64,000 bases of DNA from Shewanella sp. MBTL60-007. Its GTDB lineage: Bacteria > Pseudomonadota > Gammaproteobacteria > Enterobacterales > Shewanellaceae. The first letter of the stretch is position 1; each line of letters begins with the position of its first letter. Made by a program: the position numbers and the translations under genes. Positions 28,737-40,505 of the stretch are shown one piece after another. The stretch covers positions 1-64,000 of the forward strand of contig NZ_BPET01000012.1 of the NCBI RefSeq assembly GCF_019654915.1, given 5' to 3'. A model generated the notes under the pieces. It was given only the letters and a program-made list of their open reading frames with translations. It was not told the origin of the DNA and did no database searches.

Positions 28737-31700
28737 ATGAGCTTATATCATCCAAGTTTTGAGCGGGACAATTGTGGGTTTGGATTAATCGCCCAGATGG
28801 ACGGTGAACCGAGTCACCGAATTGTACGTACCGCGATCCACGGCCTAGACCGAATGAAGCATCGTGGTGGTATTGCAGCCGATGGCCGAACTGGTGATGG
28901 CTGTGGTCTATTAATGCAATTACCAATAAACTTCTTTAAAGCGATTGCCGAAGAAAATGCCTGGCACCTTAGCCGCCGTTTTGCTGTGGGTATGCTGTTC
29001 CTCAGTCAGGATGCCATTTTAGCGTCGCAAGCCATGAAGCTAATTGAACAAGAACTGCAAAAAGAGACCTTAAGTGTTGCGGGCTGGCGAGATGTGCCGG
29101 TAAACGCAGATGTACTCGGACCTATAGGTAAGGCCAGCCAACCACAGATAGTACAAGTATTGATTAATGCACCTATCGGCTGGCGAGAAAAAGACTTAGA
29201 GCGCCGCCTATATATGGCAAGACGACGGGTCGAACAGCAACTCACCCACGATAAAGACTTCTACGTTGCCAGTCTTTCTGGGCAAGTCATCGTTTATAAA
29301 GGGCTGATGATGCCTGCGGATCTCCCCGCTTTCTATAGCGATTTAGCAGACATCCGCATGCAGAGTTCAATCTGCTTATTCCATCAGCGCTTCTCAACCA
29401 ATACATCACCCAAGTGGCCACTAGCCCAGCCATTTAGATACCTGGCCCATAATGGTGAGATCAACACCATCACCTGTAACCGTCAGTGGGCAAGAGCCCG
29501 TGCCTATAAGTTTACAGCGCCATTATTAGCAGACTTACAGCAAGCCGCTCCTTTTGTAAATGAGACGGGATCAGACTCTTCATCCCTCGATAATATGCTG
29601 GATATGTTACTCGCTGGCGGAATGGATCTTTACCGAGCCATGCGTCTACTTATTCCACCAGCATGGCAGAGTAATCCAGAGATGGATGAAGAGTTAAAAG
29701 CTTTCTATGACTTTAACTCCATGCACATGGAGCCCTGGGATGGCCCGGCAGGTATCGTGATGACCAATGGTCGCCATGCCGCCTGCGCCGTTGACCGTAA
29801 TGGTCTACGTCCTTCACGCTATGTGATCACCAAAGACCGGATTTTAACCTTAGGTTCAGAGGTGGGTATTTGGGACTATGGGCCAGACGAAGTCATTGAA
29901 AAAGGCCGCGTAGGCCCTGGTGAGTTATTGGTTCTAGACACCTTAAATGGGCAACTTTACTCCTCGTTTGAAATTGATAATGACCTTAAACGTCGTCACC
30001 CATACAAGGAGTGGATGGCTAAAAACAGTAAGGTACTTAAGCCTGCTGAAGAGTTTGGTCCAAATGAACAAGGCAAACGCGAATTTGATGAAGCACAGCT
30101 ACTGCAATACCAAAAGCATTTTGGCTACTCACGAGAAGAGCTTGAGCAGGTTATCTGGGTTCTAGCTCAAAAGGGTGAAGAGGCCACTGGATCCATGGGT
30201 GATGACACACCTATGGCTGTATTGTCGAAAAAGTCTCGCACCATCTATGACTACTTCCGTCAAAAGTTTGCTCAGGTCACCAATCCACCTATCGATCCCC
30301 TCCGTGAAAAACACGTGATGTCACTAACAACCTGTGCGGGCCGCGAGCAGAATCTATTTAACGAAACCACGGGTCATGCTTATCGAGTAATGTTTAACTC
30401 GCCTGTGTTGCTATATAGTGATTTCAATCAGCTGATGGCTCTCGATAGCACCTACTATCGCGCCAACACGGTGGATTTGAATTATGATCTCAGTGAAGGC
30501 TTAGAAGCCGCCATAAAACGTATTTGCGATGAAGCAGAGCGTTTGGCTCGCTCTGGTACTACACTGTTAGTACTATCAGATCGCGCAACAGCAAAGTCAA
30601 AGCAAGTGATCCCTGCCGCAATGGCCGTGGGTGCCGTGCAGCAGGTATTAGTTGATAACAGCCTGCGCTGTGATACCAACATCATAGTAGAAACCGCATC
30701 GGCAAGAGACCCCCATCATTTCGCCGTGCTGCTCGGGTTTGGCGCCACCGCAATCTACCCATACCTTGTCTATGAGTGCATCTCAGATCTCGCTCAGCGA
30801 AATGGTGTCGAAAATACCCGCGATTTAATGCTGAACTTCCGCTACGGTATCGACAAGGGCTTACGTAAGATCATGTCTAAGATGGGCATTAGTACTGTCG
30901 CATCTTATCGCTGTAGCCAGCAGTTTGAAGTCGTAGGCCTTGCAGATGAAGTGGTTAAGCTTTGCTTTAACGGCGTGATTAGCCGTATTCAAGGTGCGAG
31001 CTTTGAACTGATAGAAAAAGACCAGCAGCTTTTACACAAGAGTGCCTTTAGGGCTCATCAGCAACTTCCCCAAGGCGGGCTACTCAAATACGTAGAGGGC
31101 GGTGAATATCACTGCTTTAACCCTGATGTGGTCAACACCTTACAATCAAGCCTAAAGGAGCAAAACTACGAGACATACAAGCGTTTCGCCGAGCTTGTAG
31201 ATGAGCGCCCGATTGCCACTTTACGTGACTTAATCCAAGTCAAAGGCAAGCTAGCCCCAGTTGAACTCGAACAGGTCGAGGCGGCTAACACTCTCTACCC
31301 TCGTTTCGATAGTGCGGCAATGAGTATCGGCGCCCTTAGCCCCGAGGCTCACGAAGCCTTAGCGGTCGCCATGAACCGCCTTGGCGGCCGGTCAAACTCA
31401 GGTGAAGGTGGTGAAGATCCGCGCCGTTTTGGTACCGAAGGTAACTCAGCCATCAAGCAGATCGCATCGGGGCGTTTCGGCGTCACCGCCCATTATCTAG
31501 TTAACGCTGAAGTACTACAGATTAAGGTCGCTCAAGGCGCAAAACCAGGTGAAGGCGGTCAGCTTCCCGGCGATAAGGTCAGTGTAGAAATTGCCGCGCT
31601 GCGTAATGCAAGGCCGGGGGTTACTCTAATTTCACCACCGCCCCATCATGATATCTATTCCATCGAAGATTTAGCTCAGCTAATTTTTGACTTAAAGCAG

Positions 31701-33185
31701 ATCAATCCCAAAGCACTTGTGTCTGTGAAACTGGTTTCAGAACCTGGTGTTGGCACCATTGCAACGGGCGTAGCTAAAGCTTATGCCGATATGATCACCG
31801 TATCGGGTTACGATGGTGGCACGGGTGCGAGCCCTATCACCTCAGTAAAATATGCTGGTAGTCCATGGGAGCTTGGACTTGCCGAAGTCCACCAAGCACT
31901 GGTTGCAAACGGCCTGCGTCATAAGATCAGGTTACAAGTCGATGGCGGCCTAAAAACTGGTAAAGACGTTATCAAAGCGGCGCTACTGGGCGCCGAGAGC
32001 TTTGGTTTCGGAACCGTGCCTATGATTGCACTCGGCTGTAAATACCTGCGGATCTGTCACTTAAATAACTGTGCCACTGGGGTCGCCACCCAAAATCAAA
32101 CCCTACGTAATGAACATTATCACGGTCTACCAGAGCGGGTGATGACCTACTTTGAGTTTGTCGCTCGAGAGATCCGAGAGCAAATGGCAGCCCTTGGTGT
32201 CACGGAGTTTGAACAGTTGATAGGTCGTAGCGACTGGTTAACAAGCATTGAAGGTGAAACGGCTAAGCAGCAAAGTCTTGACTTAGCACCAATCCTATAT
32301 CGCCCAGAAGTACCAGAAAGCTCTGCAATCACTTGGCGTGAAATTAACCAGCCATCAGATAAAGGTCTGTTAAACCAGCGTCTCGTTGAGGACTGCAAAG
32401 AAGCAATTAAAGCGGGTGAGTCAATTTGCGAGATGTTTAATATCAACAATACCGACCGCTCTGTAGGTGCTAGCCTTTCCGGCTATATTGCCACCCACGT
32501 CGGCCGTGATGGTGCCAAGGCGCCTATCACCTTGAAGTTTAACGGTAGTGCAGGCCAAAGCTTTGGTGTATGGAATGCTCCTGGTCTCGAGCTGATGCTC
32601 TGCGGTGATGCCAATGACTATGTGGGTAAAGGTATGTCTGGCGGTAAGATCTGTGTCTATCCACCGCTTGGAAGCCCCTTTAGGAGTGAACGCTCGTCTA
32701 TTTTAGGTAACACCTGTTTATACGGTGCATCCGGCGGCAAGCTATTCGCATCGGGGAAAGCCGGTGAGCGCTTCGCCGTCCGTAACTCAGGTGCCATCGC
32801 CGTAGTTGAGGGCTTAGGTGATAACGGCTGTGAATATATGACAGGCGGTATCGTTGTAGTACTAGGTAAGACAGGGGTTAACTTCGGTGCAGGTATGACT
32901 GGCGGCTTCGCCTATGTATTTGACCAATTTGGCCGCTTCAATCGCCGTGTGAATACTGAGATGGTCGACACCCATAAAGTCCAATCGCCTATCCAGCAAC
33001 GACATCTTCGCGATTTGATTGAACAACATGTCAAAGAGACTAACAGTGAGCATGCCAAGATGATCTTAAGCGATTTCGAGAACTGGCTAGATTGCTTCAT
33101 CTTAGTCAAACCTAAAAATGTTGAGCTAAGCGATCTGTTGAAGTTAGAGCAATCAGAACCTGCAATAGCAGTTAAAGCGGGGTAA
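28737..33185 (+). CDS. gltB: Glutamate synthase (NADPH) large subunit GltB
   Basis: GltB makes two glutamates from 2-oxoglutarate and glutamine, using electrons delivered by GltD. The 1482 residues start 'MSLYHPSFERDNCGFGL'; cleavage after Asn12 would expose Cys13 as the N-terminal glutaminase nucleophile. The FMN barrel follows the central domain, with 'GRSNSGEGGEDPRRFG' near 890. The 3Fe-4S cysteines are in 'CKYLRICHLNNCATG' near 1100, and a C-terminal beta-helix ('GASGGKLFASGKAGERF') closes the protein. It forms an operon with gltD, 6 bp downstream. Confidence 0.98.
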   Translation: MSLYHPSFERDNCGFGLIAQMDGEPSHRIVRTAIHGLDRMKHRGGIAADGRTGDGCGLLMQLPINFFKAIAEENAWHLSRRFAVGMLFLSQDAILASQAMKLIEQELQKETLSVAGWRDVPVNADVLGPIGKASQPQIVQVLINAPIGWREKDLERRLYMARRRVEQQLTHDKDFYVASLSGQVIVYKGLMMPADLPAFYSDLADIRMQSSICLFHQRFSTNTSPKWPLAQPFRYLAHNGEINTITCNRQWARARAYKFTAPLLADLQQAAPFVNETGSDSSSLDNMLDMLLAGGMDLYRAMRLLIPPAWQSNPEMDEELKAFYDFNSMHMEPWDGPAGIVMTNGRHAACAVDRNGLRPSRYVITKDRILTLGSEVGIWDYGPDEVIEKGRVGPGELLVLDTLNGQLYSSFEIDNDLKRRHPYKEWMAKNSKVLKPAEEFGPNEQGKREFDEAQLLQYQKHFGYSREELEQVIWVLAQKGEEATGSMGDDTPMAVLSKKSRTIYDYFRQKFAQVTNPPIDPLREKHVMSLTTCAGREQNLFNETTGHAYRVMFNSPVLLYSDFNQLMALDSTYYRANTVDLNYDLSEGLEAAIKRICDEAERLARSGTTLLVLSDRATAKSKQVIPAAMAVGAVQQVLVDNSLRCDTNIIVETASARDPHHFAVLLGFGATAIYPYLVYECISDLAQRNGVENTRDLMLNFRYGIDKGLRKIMSKMGISTVASYRCSQQFEVVGLADEVVKLCFNGVISRIQGASFELIEKDQQLLHKSAFRAHQQLPQGGLLKYVEGGEYHCFNPDVVNTLQSSLKEQNYETYKRFAELVDERPIATLRDLIQVKGKLAPVELEQVEAANTLYPRFDSAAMSIGALSPEAHEALAVAMNRLGGRSNSGEGGEDPRRFGTEGNSAIKQIASGRFGVTAHYLVNAEVLQIKVAQGAKPGEGGQLPGDKVSVEIAALRNARPGVTLISPPPHHDIYSIEDLAQLIFDLKQINPKALVSVKLVSEPGVGTIATGVAKAYADMITVSGYDGGTGASPITSVKYAGSPWELGLAEVHQALVANGLRHKIRLQVDGGLKTGKDVIKAALLGAESFGFGTVPMIALGCKYLRICHLNNCATGVATQNQTLRNEHYHGLPERVMTYFEFVAREIREQMAALGVTEFEQLIGRSDWLTSIEGETAKQQSLDLAPILYRPEVPESSAITWREINQPSDKGLLNQRLVEDCKEAIKAGESICEMFNINNTDRSVGASLSGYIATHVGRDGAKAPITLKFNGSAGQSFGVWNAPGLELMLCGDANDYVGKGMSGGKICVYPPLGSPFRSERSSILGNTCLYGASGGKLFASGKAGERFAVRNSGAIAVVEGLGDNGCEYMTGGIVVVLGKTGVNFGAGMTGGFAYVFDQFGRFNRRVNTEMVDTHKVQSPIQQRHLRDLIEQHVKETNSEHAKMILSDFENWLDCFILVKPKNVELSDLLKLEQSEPAIAVKAG

Positions 33186-34601
<1,416 letters not shown>

Positions 34602-34676
34602 TATTTTAAGCTAGCTTAATCAGCTGTTTTTAAAAACGTTTTCAAGAAAGACTTATAGAAAGTTGCTTGTGATTGT

Positions 34677-34702
34677 GCGCTCCCAATGGAGCGCCTTTTT
34701 TT
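34677..34702 (+). terminator. Terminator of gltBD
   Basis: GCGCTCC (34677-34683) pairs with GGAGCGC (34688-34694) across a 4-base loop and is followed by seven T. Confidence 0.92.
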
Positions 34703-35060
34703 GGCAGTGATATTGTCGCTTCTTCTATCACTCTGTTTTCCCTATTCCACTCTCCCTACCACCGACTCCCCGTCACAGCAAAAGCTTAATATCTGACCTT
34801 TAAAAGGCGAATAGCAGCTAATATCGATAACCGCTGTCCTGCACTTCCAGAAACTCAAACTAAGTCATTTTGATAAAGATTACAGTTAAAACTAATTTTC
34901 ATCCCAAATTTTTTTACGGTTCACTTAACCGGCCTGAACAAAATTAAAGCAGCGCTTTTACCTTTAGATAAACAATAACTTGCAACAAACTCGCGCCTGC
35001 CACAATTTGCCAAAACCGTTCCGCGACGTATGTCACACTGTTCGATAAAGGTTGATCGTT

Positions 35061-35083
35061 ACAACTCTAACCATTAGAGTTGT
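35061..35083. promoter_or_regulatory. Perfect 10-bp inverted repeat before betI
   Basis: ACAACTCTAA (35061-35070) and TTAGAGTTGT (35074-35083) flank CCA. It adjoins the BetI-type operator but differs from it, and no T tract follows, so it may be a second regulator site rather than a terminator. Confidence 0.5.
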
Positions 35084-35085
35084 TA

Positions 35086-35105
35086 TTAATTGAACGCTCA
35101 ATTAA
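35086..35105. promoter_or_regulatory. BetI-type operator
   Basis: TTAATTGA-ACGC-TCAATTAA is a 20-bp palindrome resembling the E. coli BetI binding sequence, whose core is TTGAACG followed by TCAA. It lies about 80 bp before betI. BetI is expected to repress from here and be released by choline. Confidence 0.75.
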
Positions 35106-35182
35106 CAATAAATAAAACAAAACGACAATAAAAATAACACCAAAAATAACATTCAACCTCTGTACTCAGGAATTTGCTCTTT

Positions 35183-35788
35183 ATGCCGCGCCCGCCAATG
35201 AAAACCGTTCGACAACAACAGCTCATCGACGCCACTCTTGTCTCTGTTGAACGTCACGGCTTACACAACACCACCATCAACACCATTAGCGGTTTAGCAG
35301 GCTTGTCATCCGGACTCATTAGCCATTACTTCGGCGGCAAACAGGGCCTTATTGAGGCCACACAGAAATACCTGCTGGATCAACTTAAACAGGCGCTGTT
35401 GAGCCGCACCAAAGGAAGAAGCATGCTGCCACTCGAGCGATTACATGCCATTGTGGAAGCCAACTTTACCGAGCTACAACGCTCAAGGCCTGCCACCAAA
35501 ACTTGGTTATGTTTCTGGTCACAAGCCATGCATGAGCAAGGCCTTTCCAGACTACAACACATCAATAGCCAGCGCTTATATAGCAACCTGCTGTTCTCTT
35601 TTAAAAAGCTTCTCCCTAAAGCCCAAGCCATTGCCGCAGCCAAACAAACCGCAGCGATGATCGATGGATTCTGGCTGCGCAGTGCCTTAAGCCCAACACC
35701 AGAGAAAGAGTTCGAGCAGGCCCAAATTCTATCTAAAGCCTTTATCGAGGCAGTGATCATGCAGTACGGAGAAAACCGATGTCACTAG
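35183..35788 (+). CDS. betI: Choline-responsive TetR-family repressor BetI
   Basis: BetI represses the choline oxidation genes and is released when choline is present. The 201 residues start '[19 protein letters not shown]', and the helix-turn-helix '[21 protein letters not shown]' fragment with 'GGKQGLI' is typical of TetR proteins and of BetI. I chose the ATG at 35183; a TTG three codons upstream is also open. It overlaps betB by 10 bp. A BetI-like operator lies at 35086-35105. Confidence 0.93.
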   Translation: MPRPPMKTVRQQQLIDATLVSVERHGLHNTTINTISGLAGLSSGLISHYFGGKQGLIEATQKYLLDQLKQALLSRTKGRSMLPLERLHAIVEANFTELQRSRPATKTWLCFWSQAMHEQGLSRLQHINSQRLYSNLLFSFKKLLPKAQAIAAAKQTAAMIDGFWLRSALSPTPEKEFEQAQILSKAFIEAVIMQYGENRCH

Positions 35789-37242
35789 TCGTTTACCCCA
35801 ATTATATCCACGGCAAAGCCCTCAGAAATACCACTGGAGAAACCTTCGAAGTTATCAATCCAGCCAATGGAGAGGTGAGCTATTTAGTCGAAGTTGCCGA
35901 TGAAAGAATTCAACAGGCCGCCATCGAGAGTGCTAAAGCCGGTTTTGCAATTTGGTCGAAGATGACCGCAATGGAGCGAAGCCGCATTCTACTTAAAGCT
36001 GTTGCCCTTCTGCGGGAGCGCAACGATGAGCTGGCAGCCATCGAAGTACAAGACACGGGTAAGCCTTGGCAGGAGGCCTCAGTGGTCGATATTGTCACAG
36101 GCGCAGACTCAATCGAGTTTTTCGCAGGCCTTGCGCCAAGTATCGAAGGCAACCAACAAACCGTGGGTGATGACTTTTATTACACCCGCCGTGAACCCTT
36201 GGGGATCTGCGCTGGCATTGGTGCCTGGAACTATCCGTTACAGATAGCTTGCTGGAAATCCGCTCCGGCTCTGGCTTGCGGTAATGTAATGATCTTCAAG
36301 CCATCGGAAGAGACCCCCTTAGGCGCATTAAAGCTGGCTGAGATCTTTACCGAAGCGGGTCTGCCAGACGGTGTGTTTAACGTCGTTCAAGGAGATGGTC
36401 AAGTCGGCGCATGGCTAACCAATAATGATGAGATTGCTAAAGTTTCGTTCACCGGCGAAGTCGGTACAGGCAAGAAAGTGATGGCCGCGGCGGCAAGCTC
36501 ACTCAAAGAAGTCACCATGGAGCTAGGAGGTAAATCTCCGTTAATCATCTTCGATGACGCCGATATAGATAACGCAGTCTCGGCGGCTATGTTGGGTAAC
36601 TTTTACACTCAAGGCGAGATCTGCACTAACGGTACTCGGGTATTTGTGCAGCAAGCTATCTATCCCCAATTTATCGAAAAACTAGTGAGTCGCACTCAAA
36701 ACAATATCGTATGCGGCGACCCTATGGATCCTGAAACCAATTTTGGCGCGTTGATCTCTAAGGCACACCAAGACAAGGTTCTGAGCTATATAGAGATAGG
36801 TAAGAAAGAAGGCGCCGAGCTACTCATTGGTGGCCATGCCCTAAAGCCTGAAAATAGCCCAAATGGTTACTTCGTGGCGCCGACTATCTTTGGTAACTGC
36901 CTTGACGAGATGACACTGAGCAAAGAGGAGATCTTTGGTCCAGTGATGTCGGTATTACCCTTTAGTGATGAAGAGGAAGTCATACGCCGCGCCAACGATA
37001 CCCGCTTAGGCTTAGCCGCAGGCGTATTTACCCAAGACATCAGCCGCGCTCATCGAGTTATTCATCAGATGCAGGCAGGTATTTGCTGGATCAACGCCTA
37101 TGGTGCCTCACCTGCAGAAATGCCAGTTGGTGGCTATAAAATGTCTGGGATTGGCCGAGAAAACGGCTCTGAGACGCTAAAGGCTTATACTCAAATCAAA
37201 GCCGTATACGTAGGTATGCAGCCGCTTGAAAGTCCATTTTAA
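35779..37242 (+). CDS. betB: Betaine-aldehyde dehydrogenase BetB
   Basis: BetB oxidises betaine aldehyde to glycine betaine with NAD(P)+, the second step of osmoprotectant synthesis. The 487 residues carry the aldehyde dehydrogenase residues Asn151 ('GAWNYPLQ'), Glu248 ('MELGGKSP') and the catalytic Cys282 ('[11 protein letters not shown]'). It begins inside the end of betI and is followed by betA 9 bp later. The call over other aldehyde dehydrogenases rests on the bet cluster and the overall match. Confidence 0.95.
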   Translation: MSLVVYPNYIHGKALRNTTGETFEVINPANGEVSYLVEVADERIQQAAIESAKAGFAIWSKMTAMERSRILLKAVALLRERNDELAAIEVQDTGKPWQEASVVDIVTGADSIEFFAGLAPSIEGNQQTVGDDFYYTRREPLGICAGIGAWNYPLQIACWKSAPALACGNVMIFKPSEETPLGALKLAEIFTEAGLPDGVFNVVQGDGQVGAWLTNNDEIAKVSFTGEVGTGKKVMAAAASSLKEVTMELGGKSPLIIFDDADIDNAVSAAMLGNFYTQGEICTNGTRVFVQQAIYPQFIEKLVSRTQNNIVCGDPMDPETNFGALISKAHQDKVLSYIEIGKKEGAELLIGGHALKPENSPNGYFVAPTIFGNCLDEMTLSKEEIFGPVMSVLPFSDEEEVIRRANDTRLGLAAGVFTQDISRAHRVIHQMQAGICWINAYGASPAEMPVGGYKMSGIGRENGSETLKAYTQIKAVYVGMQPLESPF

Positions 37243-37251
37243 GGAGCTGAC

Positions 37252-38949
37252 ATGACCACAACTCATCCTCAATACGATTATATTATCGTTGGTGCTGGTA
37301 GCGCAGGCTGCGTGCTAGCTAATCGCTTATCAGCCGACTCAAATAACCGCGTACTATTACTTGAAACTGGCGGCAGCGACAGGAGCATTTTTATTCAGAT
37401 GCCCACTGCACTCTCGATCCCCATGAACACTAAGAAATACGCTTGGCAGTTTGAAACCGAAGCCGAGCCTTTTCTGGATAACCGCCGCATGCATTGCCCA
37501 AGGGGCAAGGTGTTAGGGGGATCATCATCGATTAACGGCATGGTGTATGTACGTGGCCATGCTCGCGATTTCGATGAGTGGCAGCAACACGGAGCGAAAA
37601 ACTGGGATTACGCCCACTGCTTGCCCTACTTCAAGAAAGCCGAAGACTGGGCGTTTGGTGAAGATGATTATCGCTCAGTTGACGGTCCTCTTGGTGTCAA
37701 CAACGGCAACCAGATGAAAAACCCACTGTATAAGGCGTTTGTTGCCGCTGGCATCGATGCTGGCTACTTAGCCACTGACGACTATAACGGCGCCCAGCAA
37801 GAGGGCTTTGGCCCGATGCACATGACAGTTAAAAATGGCGTGCGTTGGTCAACGGCTAACGCCTACCTAAGGCCTGCCATGAAGCGTGAAAACTTAACCG
37901 TTATCACCCATGCTCAAGTGCACAAGGTACTGTTTTCAACCAAGCAAGGTGAAGCTAACAAAGCCGTAGGTGTGCGCTTTGAGCGTAAAGGTAAAATTTT
38001 GGAGGTTAATGCCGCCAAAGAGGTGGTGTTATCGGCAGGATCAATTGGCTCACCACATATCTTGCAACTCTCAGGAATAGGCGCAGCAGATACCTTAGCC
38101 AAGGCTGGTATTGAGCAAATACATGAGCTACCTGGTGTGGGAGAGAACCTGCAAGATCACCTGGAATTTTACTTCCAGTTTAAGTGTCTCAAGCCTATTT
38201 CCCTTAACGGCAAATTAGACCCACTGAATAAACTGTTCATCGGTACTCGCTGGATCTTAAACAAATCAGGCCTAGGCGCGACCAATCACTTCGAGTCTTG
38301 CGGCTTTATTCGCTCAAAGGCTGGGCTGGAGTGGCCAGATCTGCAATACCACTTCTTACCTGCGGCAATGCGATATGACGGCAAAGAGGCCTTTGCTGGT
38401 CATGGCTTCCAAGTGCATATCGGTCATAACAAGCCTAAGAGTCGCGGCAGTGTCAAAGTGGTCTCAGATAATCCTAAACAGGCACCCAGCATTCTATTTA
38501 ACTACCTGTCTCATCAAGACGATATCGAAGGTTTCCGCGCCTGTGTTCGCTTAACACGAGAGATCATCAATCAGCCAGCGCTAGATGAATTCCGCGGCGA
38601 AGAGATTCAGCCCGGCATAGCAGTACAGACCGATGAGCAGATTGATAGTTTCGTAAGAAGCGCGGTTGAGAGTGCTTACCACCCCTCTTGCACCTGCAAG
38701 ATGGGTGAAGATCCGATGGCCGTGGTGGACTCAGAAACGCGAGTACATGGGATACAGGGACTTAGGGTGGTCGATTCCTCTATTTTCCCGACCATTCCAA
38801 ACGGTAACCTCAACTCGCCGACCATCATGCTCGCCGAGCGTGCTGCCGACTTGATCTTAGGCAATACGCCACTCGCGCCAAGTGCTGCCGAAGTGGTTGT
38901 TAGTCAGGATTGGCAACAGCAACAAAGGCAACGACCACCAGCAAGATAA
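37252..38949 (+). CDS. betA: Choline dehydrogenase BetA
   Basis: BetA is a membrane-associated flavoprotein of the GMC oxidoreductase family that oxidises choline to betaine aldehyde. The 565 residues begin with the FAD motif '[16 protein letters not shown]', then the GMC signature '[19 protein letters not shown]' near residue 83 and a C-terminal '[10 protein letters not shown]' with the active-site His. AAGGAG lies upstream of the ATG. It is the third gene of betIBA. Confidence 0.96.
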   Translation: MTTTHPQYDYIIVGAGSAGCVLANRLSADSNNRVLLLETGGSDRSIFIQMPTALSIPMNTKKYAWQFETEAEPFLDNRRMHCPRGKVLGGSSSINGMVYVRGHARDFDEWQQHGAKNWDYAHCLPYFKKAEDWAFGEDDYRSVDGPLGVNNGNQMKNPLYKAFVAAGIDAGYLATDDYNGAQQEGFGPMHMTVKNGVRWSTANAYLRPAMKRENLTVITHAQVHKVLFSTKQGEANKAVGVRFERKGKILEVNAAKEVVLSAGSIGSPHILQLSGIGAADTLAKAGIEQIHELPGVGENLQDHLEFYFQFKCLKPISLNGKLDPLNKLFIGTRWILNKSGLGATNHFESCGFIRSKAGLEWPDLQYHFLPAAMRYDGKEAFAGHGFQVHIGHNKPKSRGSVKVVSDNPKQAPSILFNYLSHQDDIEGFRACVRLTREIINQPALDEFRGEEIQPGIAVQTDEQIDSFVRSAVESAYHPSCTCKMGEDPMAVVDSETRVHGIQGLRVVDSSIFPTIPNGNLNSPTIMLAERAADLILGNTPLAPSAAEVVVSQDWQQQQRQRPPAR

Positions 38950-39270
38950 TCGCTTCGGCTTAGCTAAAGCACGCGTCAATGACACTGACGAGTGCTGGCG
39001 CTAAGCCTAGCCCACCACAAACGAAATGAAGATGATCGGCAATCCTTCTGCCGCCTCTTCAAACTGTTTACGTATAGGCCCTGCCAGCCTAGGCCATTGC
39101 GGCTAAATGGCATTAATCGCCACGTTTAATTTATCAAACCTTAGCTGATGTGAAAACGGCAATTAAGGCTTGAGGGATTTTTGCGGCCAAAATTTGGCTG
39201 AAAGCGGGCATAACGATAATAAAAACAAGGACTAAACCATGTTTAATAAAGAAAAGTCAGGAGTTCTATA
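38950..39270. other. Gap between betA and the carrier gene: decayed sequence
   Basis: On the minus strand the region reads as protein-like segments broken by stops: 'FDKLNVAINAI', then a stop, then 'PQWPRLAGPIRKQFEEAAEG' followed by 'LPIIFISFVVG' and a stop at about 39,007. A long imperfect hairpin (38957-39007) abuts it. This looks like a degenerate gene or a dispersed repeat rather than a working gene. The right end holds the promoter and ribosome site of the carrier. Confidence 0.4.
38957..39007. repeat. 51-nt imperfect hairpin after betA
   Basis: Three nested stems pair across a 7-base loop: GGCTTAGC with GCTAAGCC (8 bp), AGCAC with GTGCT (5 bp) and GTCA with TGAC (4 bp). They are separated by 3x3 and 2x2 internal loops. 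There is no T tract. It could end the betIBA transcript or be the terminal structure of a small repeat element. Confidence 0.6.
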
Positions 39271-40488
39271 ATGACTACTTGGCTAACTATAGGGATATTA
39301 TTTACTTTCGCCGCCATTGCCTTCGTGATTTATCGCTGGGGTAACGTCAAGTGTATCGGTGTCACGCCGGTACGCACCTTTACCTTTATCGCCATCCTGT
39401 TTACCTCAGGTCTGGATGTAGGTTTAATCATGTTCCCGCTAACGGAGTTCGCTGGCTATGCAGATTTAAGTGCCAGCCCGGAATATGGCTTTACCAATCC
39501 ATTAGCAATTGAGTTTGGCTTCTGGGCATTTTTAATCTGGGCATTTTACTTCTTAACTTGCTTCTATTTTTGTGTGATTGAGCCAAGAGTGAAGTTCTTC
39601 GAAATCCCAGTGATCAAGTTTATTAATAACTTAGTGATCATCGGCACCTGTGCCTTTACCGCTTACCTGCTATTGACCAACTTACCTTGGTATCTGCCAG
39701 AGATGGGTGATGGCGAGTCTGTAGTAAGCAGCTTCTATCTGATGGTATTCGTGATTATCGCGGCCGCAGTCTACTCCAGTACTAGCATACGTTATGTACG
39801 TATTCTTAGCTTAGCCAGCACTTGGTTATTCTTAGGTCTTATCGTGTTGATGTGGGCCGGTGCATTTATGTCAAAAGAATCGGCTATGGGCGAGTTTGTT
39901 AACACCTTCGCCTTGATTGGCGACTACTTTGGCAATATTCACCACTTCGTCCTACCGATGAACGATTACCACGAATTCTACCTCTTCTGGTGGTTTGCTT
40001 GGAGCATCATGATTGGTCAGTTCACCTCACGCTTTGTGGGGGGCTTGAAAACCTATCAAGTACTGATTGCCATGATGGTATTCCCATCACTGCCAATTGC
40101 CGTCTGGTTCACCGTGCTTTACTACTACAGCGCCAATGAGATCGCCACGACTGGCTTCTACAATCTTGCCATGGTATTTGTGGGGATCACCTTCGTAGTC
40201 AACTCCCTCGACTCGTTAATTCGCCTGTACACCGACAACCTCAACCTGACTGTTGAGCGCTTCGGTAAGACTAAATACATCATAGGCAATCTCGCCTTGA
40301 TGAGCGGCCTCACCCTACTGTTTCAACTTAACTTCCTGGAGATCCAGTGGGTTGGCGCACTGGCTATTGGCCTCATCTTAGCCTGCTTTGGCTACATTTT
40401 AGCGACGAAATACAAGAAGGTGGCGGCTATTGAGCGCTCACCAACTGAAAACAAAATCGACTTTAGCAAAATTGAATTAGCTAACTAA
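39271..40488 (+). CDS. Short BCCT-family (choline/betaine-type) transporter
   Basis: This 405-residue membrane protein resembles betaine/choline/carnitine transporters. 'FYLFWWFAWSIMIGQFTSRF' contains the substrate-box tryptophans of helix 8 (W240, W241, W244), and 'SGLDVGLIMFPLTEF' (46-60) matches the glycine stretch of helix 3. Normal members have 500 or more residues; this one seems to lack an N-terminal helix and long tails. In the glycine stretch (GMGIG in BetP) it has GLDVG, with an acidic residue that might change ion coupling. Choline uptake is inferred from the bet genes upstream. A good GGAG precedes the ATG. Confidence 0.7.
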   Translation: MTTWLTIGILFTFAAIAFVIYRWGNVKCIGVTPVRTFTFIAILFTSGLDVGLIMFPLTEFAGYADLSASPEYGFTNPLAIEFGFWAFLIWAFYFLTCFYFCVIEPRVKFFEIPVIKFINNLVIIGTCAFTAYLLLTNLPWYLPEMGDGESVVSSFYLMVFVIIAAAVYSSTSIRYVRILSLASTWLFLGLIVLMWAGAFMSKESAMGEFVNTFALIGDYFGNIHHFVLPMNDYHEFYLFWWFAWSIMIGQFTSRFVGGLKTYQVLIAMMVFPSLPIAVWFTVLYYYSANEIATTGFYNLAMVFVGITFVVNSLDSLIRLYTDNLNLTVERFGKTKYIIGNLALMSGLTLLFQLNFLEIQWVGALAIGLILACFGYILATKYKKVAAIERSPTENKIDFSKIELAN

Positions 40489-40505
40489 AAAGAAAAAGGG
40501 AAATG

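Larger units (their letters stand above)
34602..35182. other. Region between gltD and betI
   Basis: The region holds the gltBD terminator near its left end (34677-34702) and the betI operator region near its right end (35061-35105). Between them, about 34,710-35,050, I see AT-rich sequence without an ORF, repeat or clear motif. Confidence 0.5.

Noticed and set aside
28603..28926. A minus-strand ORF overlapping the start of gltB
   Set aside because: It is antisense to the conserved GltB N-terminus and has no coding features of its own.
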